Source: an uncultured Alphaproteobacteria bacterium (GTDB lineage Bacteria; Pseudomonadota; Alphaproteobacteria; Rhizobiales; Ancalomicrobiaceae). Taken from it: a stretch of DNA of 18,908 nucleotides. This document shows positions 7,863 to 14,988 of the stretch, piece by piece. The notes under the pieces were generated by a model. The model had not been told where the DNA came from. It saw nothing but the letters and a program-made list of their open reading frames with translations, and did no database searches. Position numbers and translations under genes: made by a program. Position 1 is the stretch's first letter. Every line of letters begins with the position of its first letter. The stretch lies in assembly GCA_937919435.1 (NCBI GenBank), contig CALFRR010000095.1:1-18908 (forward strand), written 5' to 3'.

Positions 7863-9164
7863 TCAGTACTTGCGAATGGTCAGCATGACGGCGCAGACCA
7901 GGCCCACCGCCGCAAAGGCGACCATACTCATCAGACCGCCGGTATAGTGGCCGGTGACGCTGATCAGGTAACCGATGATCGTCGGCGTCAGCGCGCCCAC
8001 GCCGACCGACACACCGTTCAGCAGTCCCGAGCCGGTGCTGACGGCTTCCTGCGGAACGATCTTGCCGACCAGGGACCACGTGGTCGCCATGCCGAAGCCG
8101 CTGCCGAGCGCACCGGCGACGACGATCGCCACCGCGGCCATGGTGTTGTCCGGCACCTGCGAGCTGAAGAGGATGCCGCAGCCGTAACCCAGCATGGCCA
8201 CGATCTGGAACGGCGACCGACGACCGACCTTGTCGGACCAGGCGCCGACCACGAGGACCATCACCGCTGCCGAGATCCAGGTCATCGCGGTGTAGCTGCC
8301 CATCGCCGCCCATGAGAAGCCGCGGGCGACCTTCAGATACGACGGCAGCCAGGTCAGAAGGCCCCAGAAGATCGCGCACTGACAGCAATAGTAGACGGTC
8401 AGGATCCAGAAGTCGGGGTCACCGATCACCAGCTTCAGGCTGCTCGCGAAGGAGGCCTTCTTTTCGGCGTCGGCCGGTTGCAACTGCCCGCGTCCGCTGA
8501 TGATGTGGTCCAGCTCCGCCTTGTTGACCCACTTCGATTCCTCGGGGGTATCGGGTGCGAACAGCCAGATCACGGCGACCAGAGCCAGACTCGCCACGCC
8601 GAGGAAGTAGAACGTCGCCTGCCAACCCCAGTGGCTGACGATGAAGGCGAACACCGGCACCGACAGCGCCGGCCCGAGCTTCGGACCGAGCAGCCAGATT
8701 CCGTTGGCACGGCCCTGCTCGTTCGGCGGGAACCAGTTGCTGACGTATTTCGCCTGCATCGGCCAATGCAGACCCTCACCGATGCCGAGCAGCGCACGGG
8801 TCGTCAGCAGGATGGCGAAGGTCCCGGCGATCGGACCGGCGAACATCGAAATCGCCCACAGGATGATCGCACCGATGATCATCTTGCGCGGGCCGTATTT
8901 GTCGCCGAGCGAGCTGAACAGGAAACTCGACACGCCGTATCCGACCGTGAACACGGTCATCAGAAGTCCCATCTTGACGGCATCGCCGTCGATTCCCATC
9001 GACTTGAGGAACACCAGATCGGCGATGAGCACCGAAACATTGAGTCTATCGAAATAGGAGATCGTGCCGATTCCGAGCAATATGCTCGGAACGGCCCATC
9101 TGTATTTCGTCGCTTTCATCGCAGGCATGGCAGGCGCGATGCCGGACGTGGTTCCGGTCGTCAT
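7863..9164 (-). CDS. MFS transporter, anion:cation symporter (ACS)-like
   Basis: A 433-residue inner-membrane carrier with about 12 helices. The first helix ends in the family signature YFDRLNVSV (residues 37-45), and the MFS motif A, GDKYGPRK, is at 87-94 between helices 2 and 3. A central cytoplasmic loop separates two six-helix halves. This pattern matches the ACS group, which takes up organic anions (sugar acids, phthalate, 4-hydroxyphenylacetate, sulfoacetate and others) with protons. The start is ATG at 9164, with GGAGGAAACC directly upstream; the reading frame stays open to 9329, but that extension is charged and unlike the family. It lies between the amidohydrolase and the 2-enoate reductase genes, so it probably imports the pathway substrate. 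Its substrate cannot be named from sequence alone. Confidence 0.9.
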   Translation of the reverse strand: MTTGTTSGIAPAMPAMKATKYRWAVPSILLGIGTISYFDRLNVSVLIADLVFLKSMGIDGDAVKMGLLMTVFTVGYGVSSFLFSSLGDKYGPRKMIIGAIILWAISMFAGPIAGTFAILLTTRALLGIGEGLHWPMQAKYVSNWFPPNEQGRANGIWLLGPKLGPALSVPVFAFIVSHWGWQATFYFLGVASLALVAVIWLFAPDTPEESKWVNKAELDHIISGRGQLQPADAEKKASFASSLKLVIGDPDFWILTVYYCCQCAIFWGLLTWLPSYLKVARGFSWAAMGSYTAMTWISAAVMVLVVGAWSDKVGRRSPFQIVAMLGYGCGILFSSQVPDNTMAAVAIVVAGALGSGFGMATTWSLVGKIVPQEAVSTGSGLLNGVSVGVGALTPTIIGYLISVTGHYTGGLMSMVAFAAVGLVCAVMLTIRKY

Positions 9165-9333
9165 GGTTTCCTCCGAATATTGCTGAATGCTTGTTGGGTC
9201 TCGGCCGTGCTTGATGTTTCGCCGCCATTTGGGCGGCAGTGTCCGGCCGATCATCCGGGAGGGGTGGGCGACTCGCCGAGCTTCGTACATCTCGAGTGGA
9301 GCCGGCGTCTGCGCGAGACCGAGATGCACGCGA

Positions 9334-9349
9334 ATTCGCCGCGGCGAAT
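9334..9349. promoter_or_regulatory. Perfect 16-bp palindrome after the amidohydrolase gene
   Basis: ATTCGCCGCGGCGAAT reads the same on both strands and lies 10 nt beyond the amidohydrolase stop, in the 195-nt gap before the MFS gene. It lacks a loop and a T-run, so it is a weak terminator candidate and could equally be a protein-binding site. A second inverted repeat, GCCGCC-ATTTG-GGCGGC, occurs further along the same gap, near 9220-9240. Confidence 0.35.
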
Positions 9350-9359
9350 CGCCCGAGCC

Positions 9360-10235
9360 TCACAGGTCGAAGCCGAACAGCTTGCCCGGATTGGTGACCA
9401 GGATCCGCCGGCGCTCTTCGGGGTCGGGGGCGTAGCGGTAGAGCAGCTCCAGAAGTTCGGCGTCGTTCGGCGGCTGCACCACCGAGACCGGATGCGGCCA
9501 GTCGCTGCCCCAGATGCAACGATCCGGCGCGGCCTCGATGTAGGCGCGGGCGATCGGGGTCACGTCGGCCCAGGGATGGCCGAGCTTCGAGGTCTTCTCG
9601 CCGAGCGAGAGCATGACCCAGAAGTTGCCCTTGGACAGCAACTCCAGCATCTTCTTCAGGCTCGGGTCGTCCCGGCCGCGCTCCGGATCCGGGCGCCCCA
9701 TGTGGTCGACGATCACCGGCACGTCCAGCTTCTCGAACTTGGAGGCGCTCTCGGCGATGCCGTTCTTTTCCGGCTGGATCTTCACGTACCAGCCCATTTC
9801 CTTGATCCGTGCGATGGCGCGGGCGAAGTCGGCATCGCTGAGCACCGCGCCCAGAGCCTGACGGAAGCTGAACCGCGCGCCGCGCACGCCGGCGGTGTGC
9901 AGCTTGTCGAGATAGGCGTCGTCGGCGTCGGCGAACACCAGCGCGTTGGCGCATCCGCGGTAGTTCGGCCCCATCGCGGCGAGGGCGTCGAGAACCACCG
10001 AATGGTCGGCGCCGTAGGTGGTCGTCTGGACGATCACGCCGCGCTCGATGCCGAGCGCCTTGTGCACCCGCAGCGCCGCTTCCCAGGTCGCCGTCGGCAT
10101 CTGGTAGGCGGCTCCCGGCCGCACCGGATACTTGGACAGCGGGCCGAGCACGTGAAACTGGCTGTCACAGGTGTGGGCCGGCGGCAGTACCGAAGGTTTG
10201 CGCGGATTGGGGTCGAAAGGCAGATAGTCGGCCAC
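9360..10235 (-). CDS. Amidohydrolase-superfamily lactonase/isomerase (COG3618, LigI / galactarolactone isomerase-like)
   Basis: A 291-residue TIM-barrel protein of the amidohydrolase superfamily. Landmarks are DSQFHVLGP (residues 24-32), VIVDHMGRP (174-182), and WGSDWPHP (242-249) holding the probable catalytic Asp245; the C-terminal TNPGKLFGF is typical of COG3618. The usual metal-binding HxH after strand 1 reads Gln26-x-His28, as in D-galactarolactone isomerase, which points to the lactone-acting branch (2-pyrone-4,6-dicarboxylate lactonase LigI, galactarolactone isomerase) that does not need a classical metal centre. GTG at 10235 is chosen, with AGGAGG upstream; it overlaps no other gene and follows the RidA-like gene by 15 nt, so the two are cotranscribed. 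It probably opens or isomerises a lactone intermediate. The exact lactone is unknown. Confidence 0.85.
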   Translation of the reverse strand: MADYLPFDPNPRKPSVLPPAHTCDSQFHVLGPLSKYPVRPGAAYQMPTATWEAALRVHKALGIERGVIVQTTTYGADHSVVLDALAAMGPNYRGCANALVFADADDAYLDKLHTAGVRGARFSFRQALGAVLSDADFARAIARIKEMGWYVKIQPEKNGIAESASKFEKLDVPVIVDHMGRPDPERGRDDPSLKKMLELLSKGNFWVMLSLGEKTSKLGHPWADVTPIARAYIEAAPDRCIWGSDWPHPVSVVQPPNDAELLELLYRYAPDPEERRRILVTNPGKLFGFDL

Positions 10236-10250
10236 GATGTGTGCCTCCTC

Positions 10251-10634
10251 TCAGGCGATCAGGGCGGTGAAGTCGCACTGCACCAGCGCGCCGCCCTCCA
10301 TGTTCATCTGCAGGGAATGACGGGCCGGACGGCTCCGTTCGTCGGGGAACATCTTCAGCCACTCGACATTGACCGGCCCGCGCTGAGACCGGTCCTGCAA
10401 CCAGACGGTCATCTTGACGATGTCGTCGGTGGTCCCGCCGCCGGCTTCGACGATCGCCTTCATGTGGGCGAACATGTGGGTGCACTGCTCTTCGAGCGTC
10501 GCCGGCATCACGCCGGTCTGCGGATCGCGCCCGAGAATGACGCCGGACATCAGAAGGTTGTCGATGCGGCAGGCGTTCGGGATCGGGTTGGCGTGCTTGA
10601 ACCCCCCGATCTGAATGCTCTTGCGTCTCGTCAT
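10251..10634 (-). CDS. RidA/YjgF/UK114-family protein, divergent active site
   Basis: A 127-residue single-domain protein of the RidA (YjgF/UK114) family, normally trimeric, cytoplasmic, and able to hydrolyse imine/enamine intermediates. The conserved arginine that binds the substrate carboxylate in RidA is kept as Arg105 (SRPARHSLQM). The final strand reads ALVQCDFTALIA where deaminases have a Glu in an IEIEAIA-like segment, so the glutamate near position 120 is missing. This suggests a non-RidA subgroup, several of which sit in catabolic operons. ATG at 10634 has AGGGAG upstream. As first gene of the minus-strand cluster it is 15 nt ahead of the lactonase, implying a linked step, perhaps on an enamine, enol or lactone precursor. 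No reaction can be assigned. Confidence 0.88.
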   Translation of the reverse strand: MTRRKSIQIGGFKHANPIPNACRIDNLLMSGVILGRDPQTGVMPATLEEQCTHMFAHMKAIVEAGGGTTDDIVKMTVWLQDRSQRGPVNVEWLKMFPDERSRPARHSLQMNMEGGALVQCDFTALIA

Positions 10635-11002
10635 CGTTGGTTCTCCCTGATCGAGTTGATCGGCGGCCGACCCGAACGCTCCATGGCCGCACGACAGACG
10701 CCCCATGGCCGACATCGGCAGGCCGAGTGAAGAGTCGGAGCAAACCTCGTGGTCGATCATATCGATTGCGTTCTGTGCGTCGAAAATGACACTCCTCTCA
10801 GATTACAGAGCGAGAACGACCGATGTCGCCGTCACCGCGGCGACGGAAGAAGCAGCTCTGATCTTATTGGTTGCTCGGACTCGTTGTCGGATCTCGATGA
10901 AATCGCGACGCGAGCACTCGGTCGCCACGTCGCGATCGATGGCCGAATGCTGTCATTTCCGACTTGCGCGGTCGACGGAATTGTGACCACAATGCCCACA
11001 TT
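10635..11002. promoter_or_regulatory. Divergent control region between ridA-like and iclR-type genes
   Basis: No gene is seen in these 368 nt, which should hold the promoters of both the leftward catabolic cluster and the rightward regulator. It contains a pair of direct repeats at 10677-10711, a near-palindrome CCGTCACCGCGGCGACGG at 10829-10846, and ends at the operator-like palindrome over the regulator's start. I could not choose -35/-10 boxes with confidence. Confidence 0.6.
10677..10711. repeat. Two 13-bp direct repeats spaced 22 bp, upstream of the ridA-like gene
   Basis: CGCTCCATGGCCG (10677-10689) and CGCCCCATGGCCG (10699-10711) differ at one base. Their 22-bp phase places them on one face of the helix, about 43-77 nt upstream of the ridA-like start, a suitable position for an activator or repressor. 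Each contains the palindrome CCATGG. Confidence 0.45.
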
Positions 11003-11009
11003 ATGGACA
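10993..11009. promoter_or_regulatory. Operator-like 17-bp palindrome over the iclR-type start codon
   Basis: TGCCCACATTATGGACA has half-sites TGCCCA and TGGACA separated by 5 nt. It matches the palindromes at 14748-14764 and 14972-14988. The ATG of the regulator (11003-11005) lies inside it, so binding could give autoregulation as well as control of the divergent cluster. Assignment to the IclR protein is inferred from position and repetition. Confidence 0.65.
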
Positions 11010-11854
11010 TCAGTGACGATCGATCGACGCCGGCGCCGCCGGAACCGAAGCCACGCAGAGAGGAAACCGGGCAGCCCCGCAGCGGCGCTCAGAGCGTCCG
11101 TCGGGCCATCGCGGTGCTGCGCATCCTGGCCGCCGGACGTGAAGCCGGCCTGTCGCTGTCCGACGTCGTCAAGGCGACCGGCCTGTCGCGTCCGACCGCC
11201 CACCGGATCGTCAACGTCCTGGTCGAGGAGGGCATCGCCGAACAACGCCACAAGACGAAGCGCTACGCGATCGGGCATCAGGTGTTGGAGCTCGCGCTCG
11301 CACGGCCCTCCCGCTCGTCTTTCGCGGTGATGGCGGATCCCCATTTGGCGGAGCTCGCCCGGACCGTCGGCGACACGGCATTTCTGACCATCCGCACCGG
11401 CATGGACGCGCTGTGCGTGGCACGGGTGATCGGCACCTATCCGGTTCAGGTGCTGTCGATCGAGGTCGGCGCCAGACGTCCGCTCGGCGTGAGCAGCGCC
11501 GGCGTGATGATGCTCGCCGATCTGCCGCCGTCCGAGGCGTTCGAGATCATCAAGAAGAACGCCAACCGATTCGATGGGTATCGCACCAGTCCTGCGTCCG
11601 CCCTGGAGCAGGTGGCCGTTGCCCGACGCAACGGCTATGCCGTCCATCACGCCGGCCTGGTGCCCGGGACCAAGGCGATTTCCGCCACGATCAAGGCACC
11701 CGACGGCAGGCCGTGCGCGGCGATCACGATCGCGGCGATCAGTGCGCGTCTGAGGCCGCAGCGCGAGGCGGAAGTCGGCGAGACCCTGAAGAGCGTCGCA
11801 CTCACGCTCGAGGCGCTCTTGAAGGAAAAGGGAAAGACCAGCCTGCTGCCGTGA
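11003..11854 (+). CDS. IclR-family transcriptional regulator
   Basis: A 283-residue regulator of normal IclR length. After a disordered proline- and charge-rich N terminus (1-28), a winged helix-turn-helix spans about residues 30-95 (SVRRAIAVLRILAAG; recognition-helix region LSRPTAHRIVNVLVEEG, 61-77). The effector-binding domain follows at about 105-275, with LGVSSAGVMMLADL and RRNGYAVHHAGLVPGTKAISATI typical of that fold. I chose ATG at 11003 because nothing upstream resembles the family; no clear ribosome site is visible, and the start overlaps a 17-bp palindrome, which suggests autoregulation or a leaderless message. It is divergent from the ridA-led cluster and convergent with the aldolase operon. 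IclR proteins commonly sense aromatic or organic-acid intermediates, and this one probably controls both operons. Confidence 0.92.
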   Translation: MDISDDRSTPAPPEPKPRREETGQPRSGAQSVRRAIAVLRILAAGREAGLSLSDVVKATGLSRPTAHRIVNVLVEEGIAEQRHKTKRYAIGHQVLELALARPSRSSFAVMADPHLAELARTVGDTAFLTIRTGMDALCVARVIGTYPVQVLSIEVGARRPLGVSSAGVMMLADLPPSEAFEIIKKNANRFDGYRTSPASALEQVAVARRNGYAVHHAGLVPGTKAISATIKAPDGRPCAAITIAAISARLRPQREAEVGETLKSVALTLEALLKEKGKTSLLP

Positions 11855-11912
11855 AGCCGGCGGCGCACGGGACGGGTCGACCGCGATGCGACGCCCGGAG
11901 GTCGGGGTGCCC

Positions 11913-11938
11913 CCCTCGTGGGGCGCGGCCCACGAGGG
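11913..11938. terminator. Stem-loop between convergent genes, possible bidirectional terminator
   Basis: A perfect 10-bp inverted repeat, CCCTCGTGGG (11913-11922) and CCCACGAGGG (11929-11938), has a 6-nt loop and lies in the 103-nt space between the IclR-type stop (11854) and the aldolase stop (11958). Position and strength suit a shared terminator. There is no T-tract on either side, so termination may be inefficient or factor-assisted. Confidence 0.5.
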
Positions 11939-11957
11939 AAGGTGGCGGTCCGCCGGT

Positions 11958-12728
11958 TCAGCCGCGAGCCGCTTCGCGGGCGTGAGCGAGAACCGACTTC
12001 GCCCCACCGGTGAGGATCGAGGTGTCGGTCGCCACCGCCATGAAGTCGACACCGTCGGCGACGCGGCGGGCGACTTCCTGCCGGTTGGCGGTGAGATAGC
12101 CGGCGGGCTTCTTCAGGCGGCGAAGGCAGGCGAAAGCCTCGTCGACGGCGGCCTGCACCTCCGGATGCTGCGGATCGCCGAGATGGCCCAGGGACGCGGC
12201 GAGGTCGGCCGGCCCGATGAACACCCCGTCCACCCCGTCGACCGCGGCGATCTCTTCGATGTTCTTCAAACCGAGAGCCGTCTCGATCTGCACCAGAACG
12301 CAGATCTCCTCATGGGCCGTCGCCAGATACTGCGTATCGGTGCCGAAGGACGCGGCGCGAGAACCTCCCGACACGCCCCGGACACCGGCGGGTGGATATC
12401 GCACGAAGCTCACTGCCGCGCGCGCCTCCTCGGCCGACTGGATGCAAGGGAACAGCAGACTCTGGGCGCCGGCATCGAGCAGCCGTTTCACCAGAATCAT
12501 GTCGCACCAGGCCGGGCGCACGACCGCGCTGGTCTCGTGGGCCGACAGGGACTGCAACTGCGCGACGATGTCCGGCAGCTCGTTCGGGGAATGCTCCGTG
12601 TCGAGGAGGATCCAGTCGAATCCGCAGCAGGCGAACAGCTCGGTGAGCAGATTGCTGCGCAACGTGGACCAGACGCCGATCTGCTGTCGGCGCGCGGTCA
12701 GTGCGTGTTTGAACTCGTTGATTTTCAC
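11958..12728 (-). CDS. hpaI: HpaI/HpcH-type class II aldolase (4-hydroxy-2-oxoheptanedioate aldolase-like)
   Basis: A 256-residue pyruvate class II aldolase that should split a 4-hydroxy-2-oxo acid into pyruvate and an aldehyde; for the homoprotocatechuate pathway the aldehyde is succinic semialdehyde. Residues matching HpaI are present at the expected places: base His46 (LDTEHSPN), pyruvate-binding Arg71 (VVRPAW), and metal ligands Glu149 (VQIETALGL) and Asp175 (IGPADLAASLG). The motif YPPAGVRGVSGGSRA (111-125) is also typical. ATG at 12728 begins MKINEFKHAL, a usual N terminus. It is the last gene of a three-gene operon, 55 nt after the hydratase. Relatives such as RhmA and GarL act on sugar-acid intermediates, so family membership is firm but the substrate is less so. 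Confidence 0.87.
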   Translation of the reverse strand: MKINEFKHALTARRQQIGVWSTLRSNLLTELFACCGFDWILLDTEHSPNELPDIVAQLQSLSAHETSAVVRPAWCDMILVKRLLDAGAQSLLFPCIQSAEEARAAVSFVRYPPAGVRGVSGGSRAASFGTDTQYLATAHEEICVLVQIETALGLKNIEEIAAVDGVDGVFIGPADLAASLGHLGDPQHPEVQAAVDEAFACLRRLKKPAGYLTANRQEVARRVADGVDFMAVATDTSILTGGAKSVLAHAREAARG

Positions 12729-12783
12729 TTGCTCGAGCCTCGCTCATCGAAACCGAACGGCTTTCCCCGATCGGGGGAATGCC

Positions 12784-13587
12784 TCAGGCGAACCGACAGG
12801 TGACCGATCCGAACGGCCCGTAGTCCGCGTGGAAGACGTCTCCTCGGCGAACGTCGACGGGCCGGGTGAAGGAGCCGGAGAGGACGATCTCGCCGGCGGC
12901 GAGGTGCTCGCCGTGCAGTGCCAGCCGGTTGGCGAGCCACGCGACGCCGGTGGCCGGATGGTTGAGGACGCCGGCGGCGATACCGGTCTCCTCGATCTCA
13001 CCATTCCGGTACAAGAGCGCACCGATCCAGCGCAGATCGACGTCCATCGGACGGAACGGTCGCCCGCCCACCACCAGAGCGGCGTTCGCGGCGTTGTCGG
13101 AGATCGTATCCATGACCTTGCGCAACTTCTTGGTCTCGGGATCGATCCGATGCATCCGCGATTCCAGGATCTCGAGCGCCGGCGTCACGTAGCCGGTGGC
13201 GTTCAGGACGTCGAAGATCGTGCAGTCCGGCCCCTTCAACGGCGCCGTCAGCCGAAAGGCCAGTTCGACCTCGACCCGTGCCGCGTCGAAGCGCTCGAAC
13301 GGGATCACACTCCCTTCGCGGCAGAACATGTCCTCGAACAGGACGCCGTAATCGGGTTCGTCGATCCCGACGGCGCTCTGCATCGCCTTGGAGGTCAGGC
13401 CGATCTTGTGCCCTCGGACGATGCGGCCGCCGGCGACCTGGAGACGGGTCCAGGCCCGCTGGATCGCATAGGCGTCGTCGATCGAGAGCTCCGGGTGTTC
13501 GAGCGTGAAGGCGCGCAGCAGCGTCTTCGATCGTCCCGCCTCGTCCAACTTCCCGGCGAGGGCCTCTATCGTCTGGACGTCGAGCAT
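12784..13587 (-). CDS. hpaH: 2-oxo-4-enoate hydratase (HpaH/MhpD/DmpE family)
   Basis: A 267-residue, metal-dependent hydratase that adds water to a 2-oxo-4-enoate (in HpaH, 2-oxohept-4-ene-1,7-dioate) to give the 4-hydroxy-2-oxo acid used by the aldolase. The active-site segment RGHKIGLTSKAMQ (58-70) with Lys61, the metal-binding Glu106 and Glu108 (ARVEVELAF) and Glu139 (TPALEIL) are all in place, and the length equals the HpaH norm. A longer in-frame reading to 13983 is antisense noise; ATG at 13587 shares one base with the preceding stop (TGATG), a sign of translational coupling. Being between the FAH-family gene and the aldolase, it forms the classical isomerase-hydratase-aldolase order. 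HpaH is the best match by gene context, while MhpD-like (2-oxopent-4-enoate) activity cannot be excluded. Confidence 0.88.
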   Translation of the reverse strand: MLDVQTIEALAGKLDEAGRSKTLLRAFTLEHPELSIDDAYAIQRAWTRLQVAGGRIVRGHKIGLTSKAMQSAVGIDEPDYGVLFEDMFCREGSVIPFERFDAARVEVELAFRLTAPLKGPDCTIFDVLNATGYVTPALEILESRMHRIDPETKKLRKVMDTISDNAANAALVVGGRPFRPMDVDLRWIGALLYRNGEIEETGIAAGVLNHPATGVAWLANRLALHGEHLAAGEIVLSGSFTRPVDVRRGDVFHADYGPFGSVTCRFA

Positions 13588-14453
13588 CACATGTGCCTTT
13601 CCGCGACGACGGTGTTGCGCAGGATGCCGATCCCCGAGGATTCGACCTCGACCACGTCGCCCGGCTTCAACCAGCGCGGCGGATCGAAGCGCGCGCCGGC
13701 CCCGGTCGGGGTGCCGGTCACGATCACGTCGCCGGGCTTGAGGGTGGCGAAGGTCGACAGATAGGAGATCAGGAAATCGAACGTGAACATCAGGCGTTCG
13801 GTCGTATCCTGCTGGCGCGTCTCTCCATTGACCCGGGTGACGATGTCGTGCGGACCGCGCGGGTCGAGCTCGTCGGCGGTGACGATCCACGGACCGATGC
13901 TTCCCGAGCGATCGAAGTTCTTGCCCTGGGTGACGTTGAATTTGCCGTGGTGCAGCCAGTCGCGGACGCTGCCCTCGTTGCACAGCGTCATGCCGAAGAT
14001 GTGCTTCCAGGCCTGCTCGGGCGGAATGTGCCGGCCCTGCTCGCCGATGACGATCACCAGCTCGCCTTCGTAGTCATATTGCTCGGAAACGTCCGGCTTC
14101 TCGATCGGCTGCCCGGAGCCGACGACCGACGACGGGTTGCGAACGAATAGGCTCGGATACTTCTGCAGATCCGACTTGTCCTTGTATTCCGCATTGCGGT
14201 CGCGGTAGTTCACCCCGACGCACCACAGCTTTTCCGGGGCGGTTATCGGCGGAAGCAAGGTCAGCGAAGACAGGTCGCGGTCGGCAGACGGTCCTCGTGC
14301 GGCCTCGCGCGCCGCCGAGAGACCGTTGCGTGCGATCAGTGCCTTGAGGTCGGGATAATCATCGCCGATGCGGGCGGTCAGATCGACGACGCCTCCCTCG
14401 ACGATCGCCCCATATCGCTCTCGCTCGTTCTCAAGATAGCTCAACAACCGCAT
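13587..14453 (-). CDS. Fumarylacetoacetate hydrolase (FAH)-family enzyme
   Basis: A 288-residue member of the FAH family, whose members hydrolyse, decarboxylate or isomerise oxo- or enol-diacids (HpcE/HpaG, FAHD1, diketo-acid hydrolases). The metal site shows Glu129 and Glu131 in YEGELVIVIG, but the usual NDVSARD motif reads CNEGSVRDW (158-166), with Glu160 where the third ligand is normally Asp. GSIGPWIVTADEL (184-196) and VIVTGTPTGAGA (243-254) are standard. ATG at 14453 has GGAGGT 4-5 nt upstream; a GTG at 14465 overlaps this site and is rejected. First gene of the operon with the hydratase and aldolase, so it probably makes the hydratase substrate by isomerisation or decarboxylation. A hydrolase of 2,4-dioxo acids in sugar-acid breakdown is the main alternative. 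Confidence 0.87.
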   Translation of the reverse strand: MRLLSYLENERERYGAIVEGGVVDLTARIGDDYPDLKALIARNGLSAAREAARGPSADRDLSSLTLLPPITAPEKLWCVGVNYRDRNAEYKDKSDLQKYPSLFVRNPSSVVGSGQPIEKPDVSEQYDYEGELVIVIGEQGRHIPPEQAWKHIFGMTLCNEGSVRDWLHHGKFNVTQGKNFDRSGSIGPWIVTADELDPRGPHDIVTRVNGETRQQDTTERLMFTFDFLISYLSTFATLKPGDVIVTGTPTGAGARFDPPRWLKPGDVVEVESSGIGILRNTVVAERHM

Positions 14454-14747
14454 GGTGACCTCCACCTCGGATCAGATTGCAAATCGGTTGGCCGGCCGCT
14501 CCGACGGCAGATCGCGTCTGCCCTTCGAAACGGCGGCACTTCCATTGGACCGCGACGTCACCCGGACCTTCGGCTGCACTCGAACGGCTCCGGCCGTCGT
14601 CCGAAAGGCGCGCGACGTCGATCTTCGCAGGACCGAGCGGGTCGCCGTTCCTCGTCCGCCGGCTTTCACGCCATCCGCGTCGAATGCGTCTGCGGGTGTC
14701 AGGGTTCGTCTCTTCTCGTTGCCCTGTCGAAGGAATTGCGCGCCGTA

Positions 14748-14764
14748 TGTCCACATTGTGGGCA
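14748..14764. promoter_or_regulatory. Operator-like 17-bp palindrome upstream of the FAH-hydratase-aldolase operon
   Basis: TGTCCACATTGTGGGCA has half-sites TGTCCA and TGGGCA with a 5-nt spacer, and shares 14 of 17 bases with the reverse complement of the site over the regulator's start. It is 295 nt upstream of the FAH-family start, which would imply a long leader or an upstream promoter. Likely bound by the local IclR protein (inference). Confidence 0.65.
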
Positions 14765-14971
14765 CGGTGAAGGGCGATCGGCGTACGCCGTGAACTGCGC
14801 CACCGAACTCCCGTCGTCGCGCCCGGTGATCCCCGCTCGATGCGAGCGGCACGGAGTTCGACGAGGCTCTGGGCCGTCTCTCTGATCGCCCCCGGAACGA
14901 AGGCTGTTCCGCGCCGACTCACACCCTGTCGCGACGTCGAATGGTCGACGGGGAACAAGGGGAGAAAAGGC

Positions 14972-14988
14972 TGTCCACTATATGGACG
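14972..14988. promoter_or_regulatory. Third operator-like palindrome, upstream of the tannase remnant
   Basis: TGTCCACTATATGGACG has half-sites TGTCCA and TGGACG with the same 5-nt spacing as the other two. It lies about 220 nt before the tannase/feruloyl esterase fragment on the plus strand, so it may be the leftover control site of that gene, or a second site acting on the operon to the left. Confidence 0.55.

Noticed and set aside
4291..9164. Equivalence to the sulfoacetate (SauS/SauU-type) pathway
   Set aside because: An acylating dehydrogenase and an ACS-type MFS carrier fit, but no sulfoacetate-CoA ligase or sulfoacetaldehyde acetyltransferase is seen and the Ptb-Buk, lactonase and enoate reductase genes are not explained. 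Kept only as a substrate possibility.
8478..10730. Plus-strand open frame of 750 codons spanning several minus-strand genes
   Set aside because: It runs through three well-supported genes and their gaps and shows no domain signals; an artefact of high GC.
14836..14895. Minus-strand peptide GAIRETAQSLVELRAARIE, reminiscent of an IclR-family C terminus
   Set aside because: Only about 20 residues, no supporting sequence upstream in any frame; probably chance.
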